Shown in pieces: positions 12,085 to 23,593 of a DNA stretch of 64,000 nucleotides. This DNA comes from Arenicola marina (Eukaryota > Annelida > Polychaeta > Arenicolidae): contig OZ025248.1 in assembly GCA_964019135.1 (NCBI GenBank), positions 31,365,670 to 31,429,669 of the forward strand, written 5' to 3'. Position 1 is the stretch's first letter. Each line of letters opens with the position of its first letter. Both the position numbers and the translations under genes were made by a program. Below the pieces are notes generated by a model. That model did no database searches. It was not told the origin of the DNA and saw only the letters and a list, made by a program, of their open reading frames with translations.

Positions 12085-15000
12085 GATCTCTACAAATCAT
12101 AAAAACATATCAGGTTGAGGAATATTCCGAAAATGATACTGTGGATTTCCCACCGACCTGTCGATAGGCATTCTTAATAGATTCAATCATATATATATAA
12201 CTATATACGTTAAAGCGTTATTTGTATCAAGACCTGTTTTAAGACGTCAATATTATTGTAAAATACTTCGTTTTGAGAAACCATCCTCGATCAGGATTAC
12301 ACCACAATAAATACAACCTGGCCATTCAATATTCGATATCAAGCGATCGATATGGATCTATGTATACTGTGTCCTCGTCCTACATAATTATATACATATG
12401 CATATACTGGCAGAAATAAATCGTGTGTACGTTCACTGGAAATAGAGAACATTCCATTTAGTTTATTGAAGATAGCCTCCTCCTCTCCGTTGAACATATG
12501 AGAGGAGGTCTTGTACGATCTAACAGCGCCCGTTTACGGGGGTAGTTGACAGACATGCCTAGGCAGAAATTGAAAAGGGGTGGGGGGTTCATTGCAAGTT
12601 ACGACCGGGGGAGGGGCTCTAAACAAAATTGCGACCGGGGGATCTAGACATTTTTTTACGACCGGGCTGGAGGGGGTGGGGGGGGGGGGTTAGATGGCCT
12701 AAATTTTGCATTGAAAAACGGCGTTCTTCCTTCGTCTCTCTGCCCAACCCCCTCGTGGATTCCGCCCTTGCTAGGCCTGTTGTCTACCTGCAATCTGTCA
12801 CTGTTATGGGTCTTATCTCTGATCTATGACTTTAGACATTGCATTCCACCGCCTACTTTGGCAATGATACTGGACTGTTTTTAATCGGGTTTAACAGCTT
12901 GTAGCGTTATATCGCGCCATCGCATGTGAATTGTGTCGGTAATATATACTGACAATATCTACTGACAACGCGGGCCCACGCACTACAACGAAATATGGCT
13001 ATATCATTCTAAGTAGGCCTATTTCAATTGCTGGCGTCCTTGTTTGCTTTCGTCGGGCATTAACCATGTGGCTCACGTCCGGTTACAGTGACAAAGTACA
13101 TAGTATAACAGCTACTGTAGAATGGCACCAATCCAGGGACGGGAACACATTCTCCCACTTTGTTTGAACGGCTGTACCCCCCTGCCCCACCCGGTCGTCG
13201 GTGCTCTGTGCGGCAAAACAAAAACATTTTGTTAAAGCAGCTCATACAGGAATTTCCCAACTATATTATGATATTCAAAACATTTTCTTACTAGATATAT
13301 TTTGATCCTCACATTATGTGACAAAATATGGCAGCAATACCAAAATTCACACTTGCCCACAACATGGCAAGATAGAGCCGCCATGTTTTTTGTGTGATTC
13401 CTGACAACTAAATTGAGAAATATTTACATAAATAGTAGTAGCCATATGGCGTTATAGCTTTATGGTTATTTCATATTGTGTATTACACCCTTTATGATGA
13501 AGGCCTGGCAGCCAAGCTCACGTACATGTAATGTAAATGTTCAACGGCGTGTACGTCACTCAGTCATCCTCGCCGTCAGAGAGAGGCGGTCACAGTGGTC
13601 GTCTGCAGAACAACTGGCCTGGCCAGAAGGTATGTGGACATGGTCCAGTGGCTTGAACGTCACATGCATCGACCCACCATTGATACAACTATTCACACCG
13701 GTAGCCAGTTGGTTGGCCAGTTGTACACCCGTCCACCCCGCCCCCTCTGACGCAGGTAACCCCCGCCCCCCCCCCCCCCCCTCCCCGTCTGAACCCATTT
13801 GATTCTAGCGTCCTATATACAGAACGCTCAAGTTTAACCTACGTGTAACACATATCTGCAACCCGGCATGTCTATTTATCGTTCTAACGGACCCTTCCGG
13901 ATATCATTAGCAAAGGACGCGATTTGTTGTTGCTCAGAAACTCGTCAATTGCCATGGGACATTTGACATGTTTTGCTTTACCGGAGGGAACACTTTCAGG
14001 AATATAACCCATAAAAAAAATCAATCACGTATTAATGTTTTTGTTTATGGTGTTTTCTTCTGATAGTATCTGCCAAATAGAACGTACTTTGTCAGTTCTG
14101 AAATACTAAATTAGACTATGGTAAAAATCGTCGTTCTGCTGGTGTCCTAAATATGGGACGCTATAGGAGGGAGAGGCCACGTGTATTTCCCGCTATGGCC
14201 TGTCAATACTTGATAGTAAAGAGTGTGCCAGGGCCTAGGATTGGTGGGCCCCTTATTTTGTTTACACGTTATCTGTTTCACTAATTTGTGCAAAATATTG
14301 TTCAGGGAGGGGAGGAGTGGGTCTGCTTGTAGAGGGAGTGGGGGGGGGGGATATGTACAGCGCCTCTTGTGCCGAAGTTGTGAAATTCCCACACACTAAA
14401 CTGGCTAATCGAGTAAATTTGAGCGGCGAGTGCCAAAGTTGCCTTGTAACACTGAATAGTGGTAGGTCTTGCTTAGAAAGTAGTTGTAAATGTTTCACAT
14501 ATGTTCGTAGAAGGCAGGCATGTGATTGATTTGGATATTCAGCCATTACTTTTGCAAATACAAGGCGTTGAAGTTGGGGTTGACGCTTCGTGGCATGGGC
14601 ATTAATGGGTTAATGGTCACGCCTGAGGTCACACGCAAAGGACATCGACGCGCCCACAACTATCACTGATGCGGAGTATGCTGGCGACGGCAAGGAGGCC
14701 GTGATACCAACGCCATCATTCCTTGGCTCATGCGGCCTCTGGCGTCGTGCCATGGCATATTAACGTCGAAGACGATCGGTAGACTTTGCGTCGATCTTTC
14801 ACGACCTAGACCATCGACCGGATTATGTTGACTCAAACCAAAGGAGTATTTATATCTTTAACTCTTCCTGAAGCTAACGTGTGATGATACCCTAACTGCG
14901 GTGAACGACTGACAGCATCTGAATTACAACTGGTAGGTGTTTAGCTTTATGTTACCTAATTGTCTTCTGCCATGCCTAGAGGTTGCCTGCGTGATGGCTG

Positions 15001-15532
15001 TCTAATTTGAGGCTAGATTTGGGGCTGCGCTACCGATAACGATAACAACGAGAGATACAAAATATAACAGCAAATTCTAGAACCAGGCATGACTAATCAC
15101 GTTGATGTTAGCCCATGATTAAACCAATTAACACTTGTAAGGTTAATTCGTGAAACAATGGTTCGCCCTTAGTGCTGATAGTCAAGATATGTATGTAAAC
15201 AAAGTGGGTTTTGTTGTTAGAAAAGTCCCTGTTAACCTGTTGAAACTTATATGCAGCTATAAGTCCGTACTTGCCCTTTGCGTGCTCCGTAATAGCAGCT
15301 GGACTTTCTCATGCATATTATGTAAAATTCCACCAATTCAGTGCTTACACGTTCTGAATGTAAATGTTACAATTGGCCGTAATTCCACCTCACTAACCAG
15401 AACCACATATGCCGATTACATGTAGGCCTATATATAGGGCTGATTTATCATACTATCCCAATATGTCACGTTATCTTCGACAGACGAACAAAGTTGATTT
15501 CGGGAGGCGGTCAGGAATCATATTCTTCCATC
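12085..15532. other. Intergenic DNA between the BTB gene and rolling-stone gene A
   Basis: No gene recognised. Contains G-rich degenerate repeats with a GACCGGGGG motif (about 12575-12690), C- and G-runs at 13768-13784 and 14339-14350, and AATAAA signals belonging to the BTB gene. The short open frames have no convincing protein similarity. Confidence 0.5.
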
Positions 15533-17502
15533 ATGGCTGGCTGTACCGCAGGGTGTAAAGACGAATTTAAAGCGTCTAATTTTTTGCTGACACACCCAGA
15601 GCCGTGGCTTTTTGTGACGTCACAGGTATGTGTACATACAGTGGGGGAATAATAGACGCCTTGAACACTGAGGTCAAATAAATATGTACAAAATTGCCTC
15701 TGCAATGCAGCAATTCAGGTATGGAGGAAGCGTTACTAGAAGGTTTTAACGCTACACACTATCTACATTTATACGTAAAGATCGGCTCAAATTACGAAAT
15801 CGCAATATATAGGATATATATGGTATATATATATAACAGAACTTTTTTAAACGGAATTTATTTGAGACATATAAGAACAAACGAGGACCGGCAAATACGT
15901 CAGGTATTGACATGATTTCGGTTTGTTTGGGATTCGGTTACTCAAACTGTATAATGATATATTATATATGTATCCGTACTCTCTATTTGTACGTAAAGTT
16001 CTATCAACAAATCTTGTTCTTCAACGTCCATCCTGCAAACAGTGGCCACGGTGTCGGTGTCCTTTGATCTACGTCGTCTACCGCGTCATCATCGCCATCT
16101 ACTTCTCGGTTTGGATCATCCTCAGCGGAGTGGTCACATATGACTGGGTGACCTCTGAAGACGCCAAGGTCAAATGGTTCATCTACCTCACCAACTGGTG
16201 TTTCTTCATGCTAGTACTCGATGTCATTGTGGAGGCGATCATAGCATGCTACGGATATCTGAAAATCCGACGATGTGTCAGTAGAGGTATGCAGATACAC
16301 CAATATGGAATTTTATAGTCAATATATATATGCATCAATGTTTTGTTGCTGGAATACAAATACGGGCGTTGCTAAAACCACTCAGACAGACGAAGGCCGG
16401 CTCACCATTTTTATTTTTTGCAACAATAGCTTTCGAGAAGTAATCAGGATATTGTGATTAAACCAAATACATTATGACTATAGGCCCGACTGCAAAATAT
16501 AGCAATATATATGCATAAGGATTAAGACATTTTATAAGTTACGTTGTAACACCCGGTAAGATAAAGCTGTACGTGACTCACAGCTCCTGCATAATAAGTG
16601 TCCTTTCTTCCGGTTTCAGAAATCGCCTTTCCGGAAATGACGTGGTACCTGAAAACCGAATGGGTGCTCTACAACGTAGCCACGACCTCTGGGTTATTGG
16701 TTACCCTTGCCTTTTGGGCATTTATATATTCACGTACGTATCTTCCTCGCAACTGATATTAATTCAATTTCAGCAAATATATAAAATAAGGTCACGAATT
16801 AGAAGAAGGACATGATATCTGTATACCACAAAGAATTATATTTTTGCATTGGTTGCACCAGCTTCATAGCCCTCACTACATATTTCGGGGAGAGGAGGAA
16901 GGCGGGAGGGGGAGGGGCGTAGCTGCTCTGGAAAATGGCATTGGGGCATACTGGTGTACATATATAATACTAATCATTTTTATGTTAGCTTATGCTGATC
17001 AAATAATATCAGTATGCCCAGAACTGAAGTTCAGTTCCTAAACGGGTGTTGTTTTCTTTCAGCCATATATGCTGTTCATCCGGTTGACTACAATACTCAT
17101 GCTGCCAACTCGGTTTACATCCTCCTCAACACGTTCATCACGGCCATCCCTGCGCGGGTGTACCATGCCTTCCACTCGCTCATATTTTGCGTCCTCTACA
17201 TTATATTCACGGTGGTTTACCAGCAGGCGGGCGGGACGAACGGCCAAGATAACCCGTATATATACAGCATCCTGGACTGGGGCAGCGACCCGGGCACGGC
17301 GGCCATATACGCCGTTATCATGGGGGTAGTCGCCTGTGTCGTCATCTGGTTACTGGTGTACGGCCTCTATGCCATTCGACGCGCCATCTATCGGTGTACG
17401 GTCCAAGAGGGCGAGTCGCGCAAACCGGCGCTAGGGGGCGGCACTGCTGGTGACCACGAGATGGCATTGGGTCATAACAACGTTGTTTATGTGTCAGGTT
17501 AA
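15533..17502 (+). CDS. Rolling stone-like multi-pass membrane protein A
   Basis: Four exons: 15533-15625, 16043-16286, 16620-16733 and 17063-17502. They join in phases 0, 1 and 1 to give 891 nt, 296 aa. Every intron has GT-AG ends. Exon 1 encodes MAGCTAGCKDEFKASNFLLT, matching exon 1 of genes B and C. Exon 2 carries two membrane segments (YVVYRVIIAIYFSVWIILS; YLTNWCFFMLVLDVIVEAII), exon 3 one (VLYNVATTSGLLVTLAFWAF) and exon 4 about three, with the family motif DNPYIYSILDW between them and YAIRRAIY after the last. Rolling stone proteins are integral membrane proteins; the founding Drosophila member acts in myoblast fusion, but function here is unknown. AATAAA lies at 17791. This gene is clearly diverged from B and C. 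Confidence 0.9.
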
Positions 17503-18081
17503 GTCAAATTCGTATTACGCTCTGTATATTCAGGGAAATAACGTGCAATCATGATAATAATTGGCACGTAATTTAGCAATCGTGTAGTAATAACAATTCA
17601 TTTCAATTTTTTATCTCCATTTGGGAGACGCAAAGACATTAAACACAATGCAATTCACGTTTCACACATTTGTTAACTGTGTATAAGTTTAACAGTTAAC
17701 GCATGTAATACATATGTGTAGCAGTTAACACCTTTGATATGTTGCGTCACAATGTTGTCTGAAATTAACGATTTATCTTAGCTTTTGTACAATAAAAGGC
17801 TTAGGATATTAATCACGTGGCATTGTGATTGAGACAAACTGGAATACAACATGCTGTGGCCTGTCTGGCCGTACTGATCAATTAACTCATCATCTTTCAC
17901 TTTATTTACCTGCTAAAAAACAGCTATAAAGTTTATACATTGAATGTATACTGCCAAATATATTAGTACACCAAGATAGGTCATACGGCGATTTCCTTGT
18001 AATCGTTCTCCGGTGGCGCCGCCAAGCGGTGAGCGCGTAGTGTTGCACAGAACCGCCGTCGACAGGCATCAACTTCAAGTT

Positions 18082-18161
18082 TGTTCTGCCATAAATTGCA
18101 CGAATTCACGAAAGAAATGTCCAGAAAAGCCATTTTTGAGATTCCCCAAGGAAAAGGAAAG
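18082..18161 (+). pseudogene. THAP zinc-finger exon fragment
   Basis: The frame starting TGT at 18082 reads CSAINCTN, RKKCP, EKPFLRFPKEKE. This fits the N-terminal half of a THAP C2CH domain: paired Cys, then Cys-Pro and the Phe-Pro motif. It ends at a strong donor, AAAG|GTAAGA, at 18161. The frame is open upstream to 18001 but has no ATG, and no second half of the domain was found nearby. It lies just inside the left inverted end of the 17961-19322 element, where a THAP transposase would begin. Confidence 0.7.
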
Positions 18162-18608
18162 GTAAGACCGGCTTCTTGGGTTAATTTATCAGTCATTGAT
18201 ATCGTGCATCGTTTATCACCACCACAATTTCTGATAATTCTCTATTATCTCTGTTATTAGTGTTATCGCCCACATTGAAGCGGGCGACTCATGTGAGCAA
18301 ACCAAGTCAAAGATCTATCGTTGCCACTATCTATTACTCAACAATTACCAGAAGACAACAGGCTCTAAGTGCCGGCTAATGCATAACGAATGTGTAATGA
18401 GGTGTCCTAATCGATGTCCTGGGGTTTGAATAAAAATTGGGTGAACGCATATAGTATGATCATGGACCTACTGTCTTGGCCTGGTTGTTCGTCTCCTGGG
18501 CTCTGGTTACATGTGACAGGGCTAGCCAGACCGGGGGAAAAGCAAAGTCTTTGTCTGCATTTCTACTGAACGCTTGTCGAGTAAATTTGTTCAATAAGTC
18601 CAGTAGGC

Positions 18609-18703
18609 CAGGGGCGGATCCAGGGGGGGGGGGGCGTCCCGGCCCGGGCCCCCTTTTAGGACGACTTCTCTAAATAACCCATCTCCCCTTGGATCCGCCT
18701 CTG
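18609..18703. mobile_element. Small MITE with CAGGGGCGGATCCAGG ends (hAT-like)
   Basis: CAGGGGCGGATCCAGG at 18609-18624 is mirrored by CCTTGGATCCGCCTCTG at 18687-18703. Ends starting CAGG fit hAT-type MITEs. No convincing 8-bp target duplication is seen. It is nested in the larger inverted-repeat element. Confidence 0.6.
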
Positions 18704-19557
18704 GGTTTCATCTACAAAATGTCTCTTTCAAGTGTATTTCGTCGGAAAGCCCGAGTTTTACTTCTGAGACTGAACTTCGGGCGTCGTTGTGTTGTACACT
18801 TGTTGGGAAACTGTTTGCAGTGCCGTTGCAGGGTAGACGAGTCTATTGTCCAACGAAATATGTCAATCAAACAAAGACAGGAGACCGCAAAATGCTAAAT
18901 AATTATGATGTTGTTGTGTGTTATAACCCAGTCAAGGGTCCATCATAGTTTTCAACCAGCAAAGTTATCAGCGAATTAGGGAAGCCAAACTGTTGACTGC
19001 CAGTCAATGACGTTCTCGAAATATGACGCCCTGATGACACTAACATCTATTTATTGCCGCATAAAAATACAAAATTATATATATTTAATGTAAAATATAC
19101 ATGAAAGCATGAAAGAACACCACCAGGCTTTATATCACCGGAATTAATAGCGCTAAAATCCAATTTGTAGTTCACAGGGCGCCGCTTATCACGCAGTCTG
19201 CGTTATCGTCAGCGCAGTGGCAGCCCAACGTTACGCGCTCGCCGCATAGCGCCGCCACTACTCGCCGCATTACACATTTTACAATGGGCTTTTGCCGTAT
19301 GACCTATCTTGGTGTACTAATACTTTTGATACTGCATTGACATTAACCTCACACACGAATGACTTAGTGACCGTTGTACCCGATAAATTAAACGGTTTTA
19401 GTCGTTGGATCGTTAAATTTTGTTCCGTGTTGTTCGAATCATCATCAGAAGCGGATCTAGTATTTGATAAAGGACGAAGAGGGGAGGGGGGGGGGCGAGG
19501 GGGGTGGAAGGGAGGGGTCACTGAAAATTTGCAACCCGAGACACGTCTCGATTGCTG

Positions 19558-19655
19558 ACGGGACGAACGGCCGAGATAGTATCTATATATACAACATCCG
19601 GGACTGGGGAAGCGACCCCGGAACGACGGCCATGTACGCCCGTTATCATGGGGGT
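19558..19655 (+). pseudogene. Rolling stone-like exon 4 fragment
   Basis: About 98 bases are closely similar to gene A exon 4 (17230-17328): GTNGRDSIYIYNIRDWGSDP against GTNGQDNPYIYSILDWGSDP. One extra base (TACGCCCGTTATC against TACGCCGTTATC) shifts the frame, and the similarity stops exactly where the 29-bp minisatellite begins at 19656. The rest of the gene is missing, so this is a truncated pseudogene of an A-like copy. Confidence 0.88.
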
Positions 19656-20697
19656 GAGGAGAATGTCCACACCGACACAGCAAGGAGGAGGATGCCTACA
19701 CCCACACATAAGTAGACAGGTTGTCCACACCAACACATAAGTGAATAGATTGTCCGCACCGACACAGGAGTGAGGAGGGTGTCCGCACCGACACAGGAGT
19801 GAGGCGGGTGTCCACACCGACACAGAAGTGAGGAGGGTGTCCACACCGACACAGAAGTGAGGAGGGTGTCCACACCGACACAGGAGTGAGGCGGGTGTCC
19901 ACACCCACACATAAGTGAAAAGGTTGTCCACACCGACACAGGAGTGAGGAGGTTGTCCACACCGACACAGAAGTGAGGAGGGTGTCCACACCCACACATA
20001 AGTGAAAAGGTTGTCCACACCGACACAGGGGTGAGGAGGGTGTCCACACCGACACAGAAGTGAGGAGGGTGTCCACACCGACACAGGAGTGAGGAGGGTG
20101 TCCACACCCACACATAAGTGAAAAGGTTGTCCACACCGACACAGGGGTGAGGAGGGTGTCCACACCGACACAGAAGTGAGGAGGGTGTCCACACCGACAC
20201 AGGAGTGAGGCGGGTGTCCACACCGACACAGGAGTGAGGCGGGTGTCCACACCGACACAGGAGTGAGGAGAGTGTCCACACCGACACAGGAGTGAGGAGA
20301 GTGTCTACACCGACACAGGAGTAAGGCGGGTGTCCACACCGACACAGGAGTGAGGAGGGTGTCCACACCGACACAGAAGTGAGGCGGGTGTCCACACCGA
20401 CACAGGAGTGAGGGGGGTGTCCACACCGACACAAGAGTGAGGAGGGTGTCCACACCGACACAGGAGTGAGGCGGGTGTCCACATCGACACAGGAGTGAGG
20501 CGGGTGTCCACACCGACACAGGAGTGAGGCGGGTGTCCACACCGACACAGGAGTGAGGCGGGTGTCCACACCCACACATAAGTGAAAAGGTTGTCCACAC
20601 CGACACAGGAGTGAGGAGGGTGTCCACACCGACACAGGAGTGAGGAGGTTGTCCACACCGACACAGGAGTGAGGAGGTTGTCCACCCCCACACAAAG
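19656..20697. repeat. 29-bp minisatellite, array 1 (about 36 copies)
   Basis: The unit is GTGTCCACACCGACACAGG followed by AGTGAGGMGG (29 bp). A variant with CCCACACATAAGTGAAAAGG recurs. Because 29 is not a multiple of three and the minus strand has no stop in any phase, a single minus-strand frame cycles through all three phases and stays open for nearly 400 codons. The flank 20698-20760 is similar to that of array 2. Confidence 0.95.
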
Positions 20698-21174
20698 GTA
20701 GGCCTAACGAGGGCACGGGAATGATTCGGGCACGTACACGTGTGTTAGAACCCAAAACGTCATAGTGACGCAAAAGTCAGCCTTGAGGTTAAAGATGTGA
20801 TTGATTGACAATTATAGTGATCTCTTTTAGGCCGAATTTCGCGATAAGGAAATCTAAGGTTTTTAGGGGCAGAGGTTCCAAGGCATAGAACCGGCCATGG
20901 GGGGTATGGGTGGGGCGATACCCCACATTCTATTGTTGATATAAAATAACTTATATATATCTGCATGGACATGAAGAATTACTGACTCAATACATATATT
21001 CATAGCCCCCGTCAATAAACACTGCGATCGAGACACAGTGTAAAATATTTGCATAGTTGCTCCCAGATGGCGCAAACCGTGTGGTATGACGTTTTCGTCA
21101 CCATGACGCTTTGGGTCCTAACACACTTGCACCCAGGAAGTTCTTCGGCTATTGTTTCAGGAAGTCTTTCGGCC
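20698..21174. other. Upstream region of gene B
   Basis: Single-copy flank that begins with a block (GAGGGCACGGGAATGA, then CGTACACGTGTGT) also found at 35167-35205 upstream of gene C. The probable promoter of gene B lies here. An in-frame upstream Met at 21067 would extend gene B by 36 codons, but gene C lacks an equivalent. Confidence 0.45.
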
Positions 21175-23555
21175 ATGTCGGAATGCAAGCAACGTTGCGC
21201 AGAGGAATTCAAGATTTCCAACTTTCTGCTCACTCATGATAACCCTGAATTGTTTGTAACGTCACAGGTAAGTTTTTATCTTTTAAAATATGGAACTTTC
21301 GTCTCCGTCATAACATTGTGGGCTCCGCCACGAGAGTCTTTTGTGCTAGAACCAGTCCCCACGAGCGTCATTGTTGACAGATCTAAACAAAACCGGATAT
21401 TTTGTGAAGGAGATTCTTATTCGTTTTATGCATTATCCGCCATGTGAGAAGAAACTAAAGGGAAACCGCCAGCCTGGAATCTTACGCTGCTTTACCGATT
21501 CATATAATGCCCAAGTGTATTATCCTCCAAATTACAAAATTTCTGTAGCTCACAATGAAATTTAGAAGTGACCGCCAGCCACGACTTCGGCGCTTAACCG
21601 GGCGGCAGTCCTTTTTGAAGGTGTGTCCGCGATTGACCAATCAGGAGGCGATACTCTAATTATATTCAAACCGGAAATGACGCCTACTGTGTTAGCGAAA
21701 CAAGAGCGCGTGATCTCGCAAATATAATAACTCATATCATGGTTTTTTTACGGAGACAATCGTTGCAAGAGATGCATCAATATGTTTGGATGCTATTTTT
21801 TCATGAAACACTAAGATCATGGTCTACTGCGCGGCTTGGAACTGCCGCAATTCATCCGTAAATCGCGGCCCTGATCTCTCGTTTTACGCCTTACCCCTGA
21901 AGGGTACCTCCACTGTGCAGTTCCCTCCGCGAGATAACTTCCAGTTCTAACACAAGGCGGCGCCACATGAAGGGTCACAGTTTACTTGCTCCGACATTGA
22001 TTGCGGCGGGTTGGCTTAATTTCATCTCCTTACCAGTCGGCCGAAACTAAGCGTTAGCACTCGCCAAATAAATTTAAAGAGGTAAACCTTTGTTGCAGAT
22101 CACCATTAGATTAGGTTGGACACCAGCTTTTACGAAAATAGTGGAAACCAGTTTTTTTAGAAGTTTGTGAACATATGTCTTTTGAAATTAATAATTTGTG
22201 CAAGTAGATCCAAAAGCAATACTTATATAATGAAAACACTTAACAACATTTTTGGTCATCCATCCGCTCTCAACACATCTCATTTACTGTTTTGTAGTCT
22301 GCACAATATCAAATTTTATTGGGCTTGTTAGCTTCACATATTTTCGAGCGTCGAGCGACAAAACAGTAAGCCACAACACAATTCTACCTGTCATTGAATA
22401 CATTGCTGACCTTTAATGGAAAAAATATGCATTGACACAGACTCTCATGTCAGGTGCCAATGAATTGCATATAAATCATCAACTCCCACCTTGTCCAGGG
22501 GGAGGTGCACAGGGAACACGTGCCACCCTTTCAGACCCTGAGATATATCTGTACCCCAACCCCCTTTAACATTCTGTGCCTCCTGGCCTGTCCTTATATA
22601 TTACGATGCATCAAGGTTCGTAGTTTATGTATTCTTTCCTTATCTTGATAACTATTATAAAGTGTGCAAATAGTACGTTACGTGCACCACGGTCACTTAC
22701 GTCTCAGGCTTTTACATGCACGGTTTTATGTTTTTGTGGAAGAGTTTATTGTGTCCCCCCTTTCAAAAAATCCTGCACACGCTCCTGCTACCCTTTCAGT
22801 GGACCAGGGGTCATTGGCCTTTGATCTATGTCATCTACCGTGTGGTCATCGCAGTCTACTTCTCTGTCTGGATCATCCTCAGCGAAGCACTCACCTTCGA
22901 CTGGATAACCTCAAAGGATCCCCATGTTAAATGGCTTATCTACTTGACCAACTGGGGTTTCTCGAGCCTCGTCCTGAATGTCATCGTAGAGGCGGCCATT
23001 GCCAGCTATGGCTTTTGGAAAATGAGACGGATTGGAAGTAGAGGTAAACACATAGCCAAAACACCAGGAATGTATGCTTAACAGATTATAAACTCTTAAA
23101 AGATACCCATATAGAGCGGTTATTTTAAAACTCGTGACTGGGAGGGCTCTGAAAATGTGCGTTCATAGAACAGGTGCATCTGGACCACGGTTTGCGCTTT
23201 GCGATTTCTGCAGTTCTATGATTTCGATCTATATTTTTATAATTTCCACTTTTATGAACGATACATTCAATTTTTCAGAAGCCGCTTTTCCGGTAATGGC
23301 GTGGTACATGAAGGTCGAGTGGGTTCTGTATAATGTGGCCACCGGAGTTGGACTGGTACTATCAGTGACGGCAGGGATATTTCTTCACCAGCGTACGTAT
23401 GGCACAACAACTCGCTCGGTTGCACCAGCATGAGAAGAAATACCCAAGAACAACATTACTCACGCTCGTGTCGACATGTATGGAGGTAATTCCCTTTTGG
23501 AAAATCATTAATTATGACGTAAAATCTACGATTTTACGGCATCTATCACTTCGTT

Positions 23556-23593
<38 letters not shown>

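Larger units (their letters stand above)
17961..19322 (+). mobile_element. DNA transposon relic with 29-bp perfect inverted ends and a THAP exon
   Basis: The 29 bases at 17961-17989 are the exact reverse complement of 19294-19322, and weaker inverted similarity continues inward for about 80 bases (TGAGCGCGTA on the left against CGAGCGCGTA on the reversed right). Between them lies a THAP-like coding stretch and no transposase, so this is probably a non-autonomous derivative of a THAP-transposase element (P-like or Kolobok-like). No clear target-site duplication was found, so the exact ends are uncertain. Confidence 0.7.

Noticed and set aside
19518-20773. Minus-strand frames of 391 and 375 codons
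   Set aside because: Same 29-bp array (array 1); not a gene.
21067-21174. 36-codon N-terminal extension of rolling-stone gene B
   Set aside because: Gene C has no equivalent upstream coding, and genes B and C share the MSEC start exactly.
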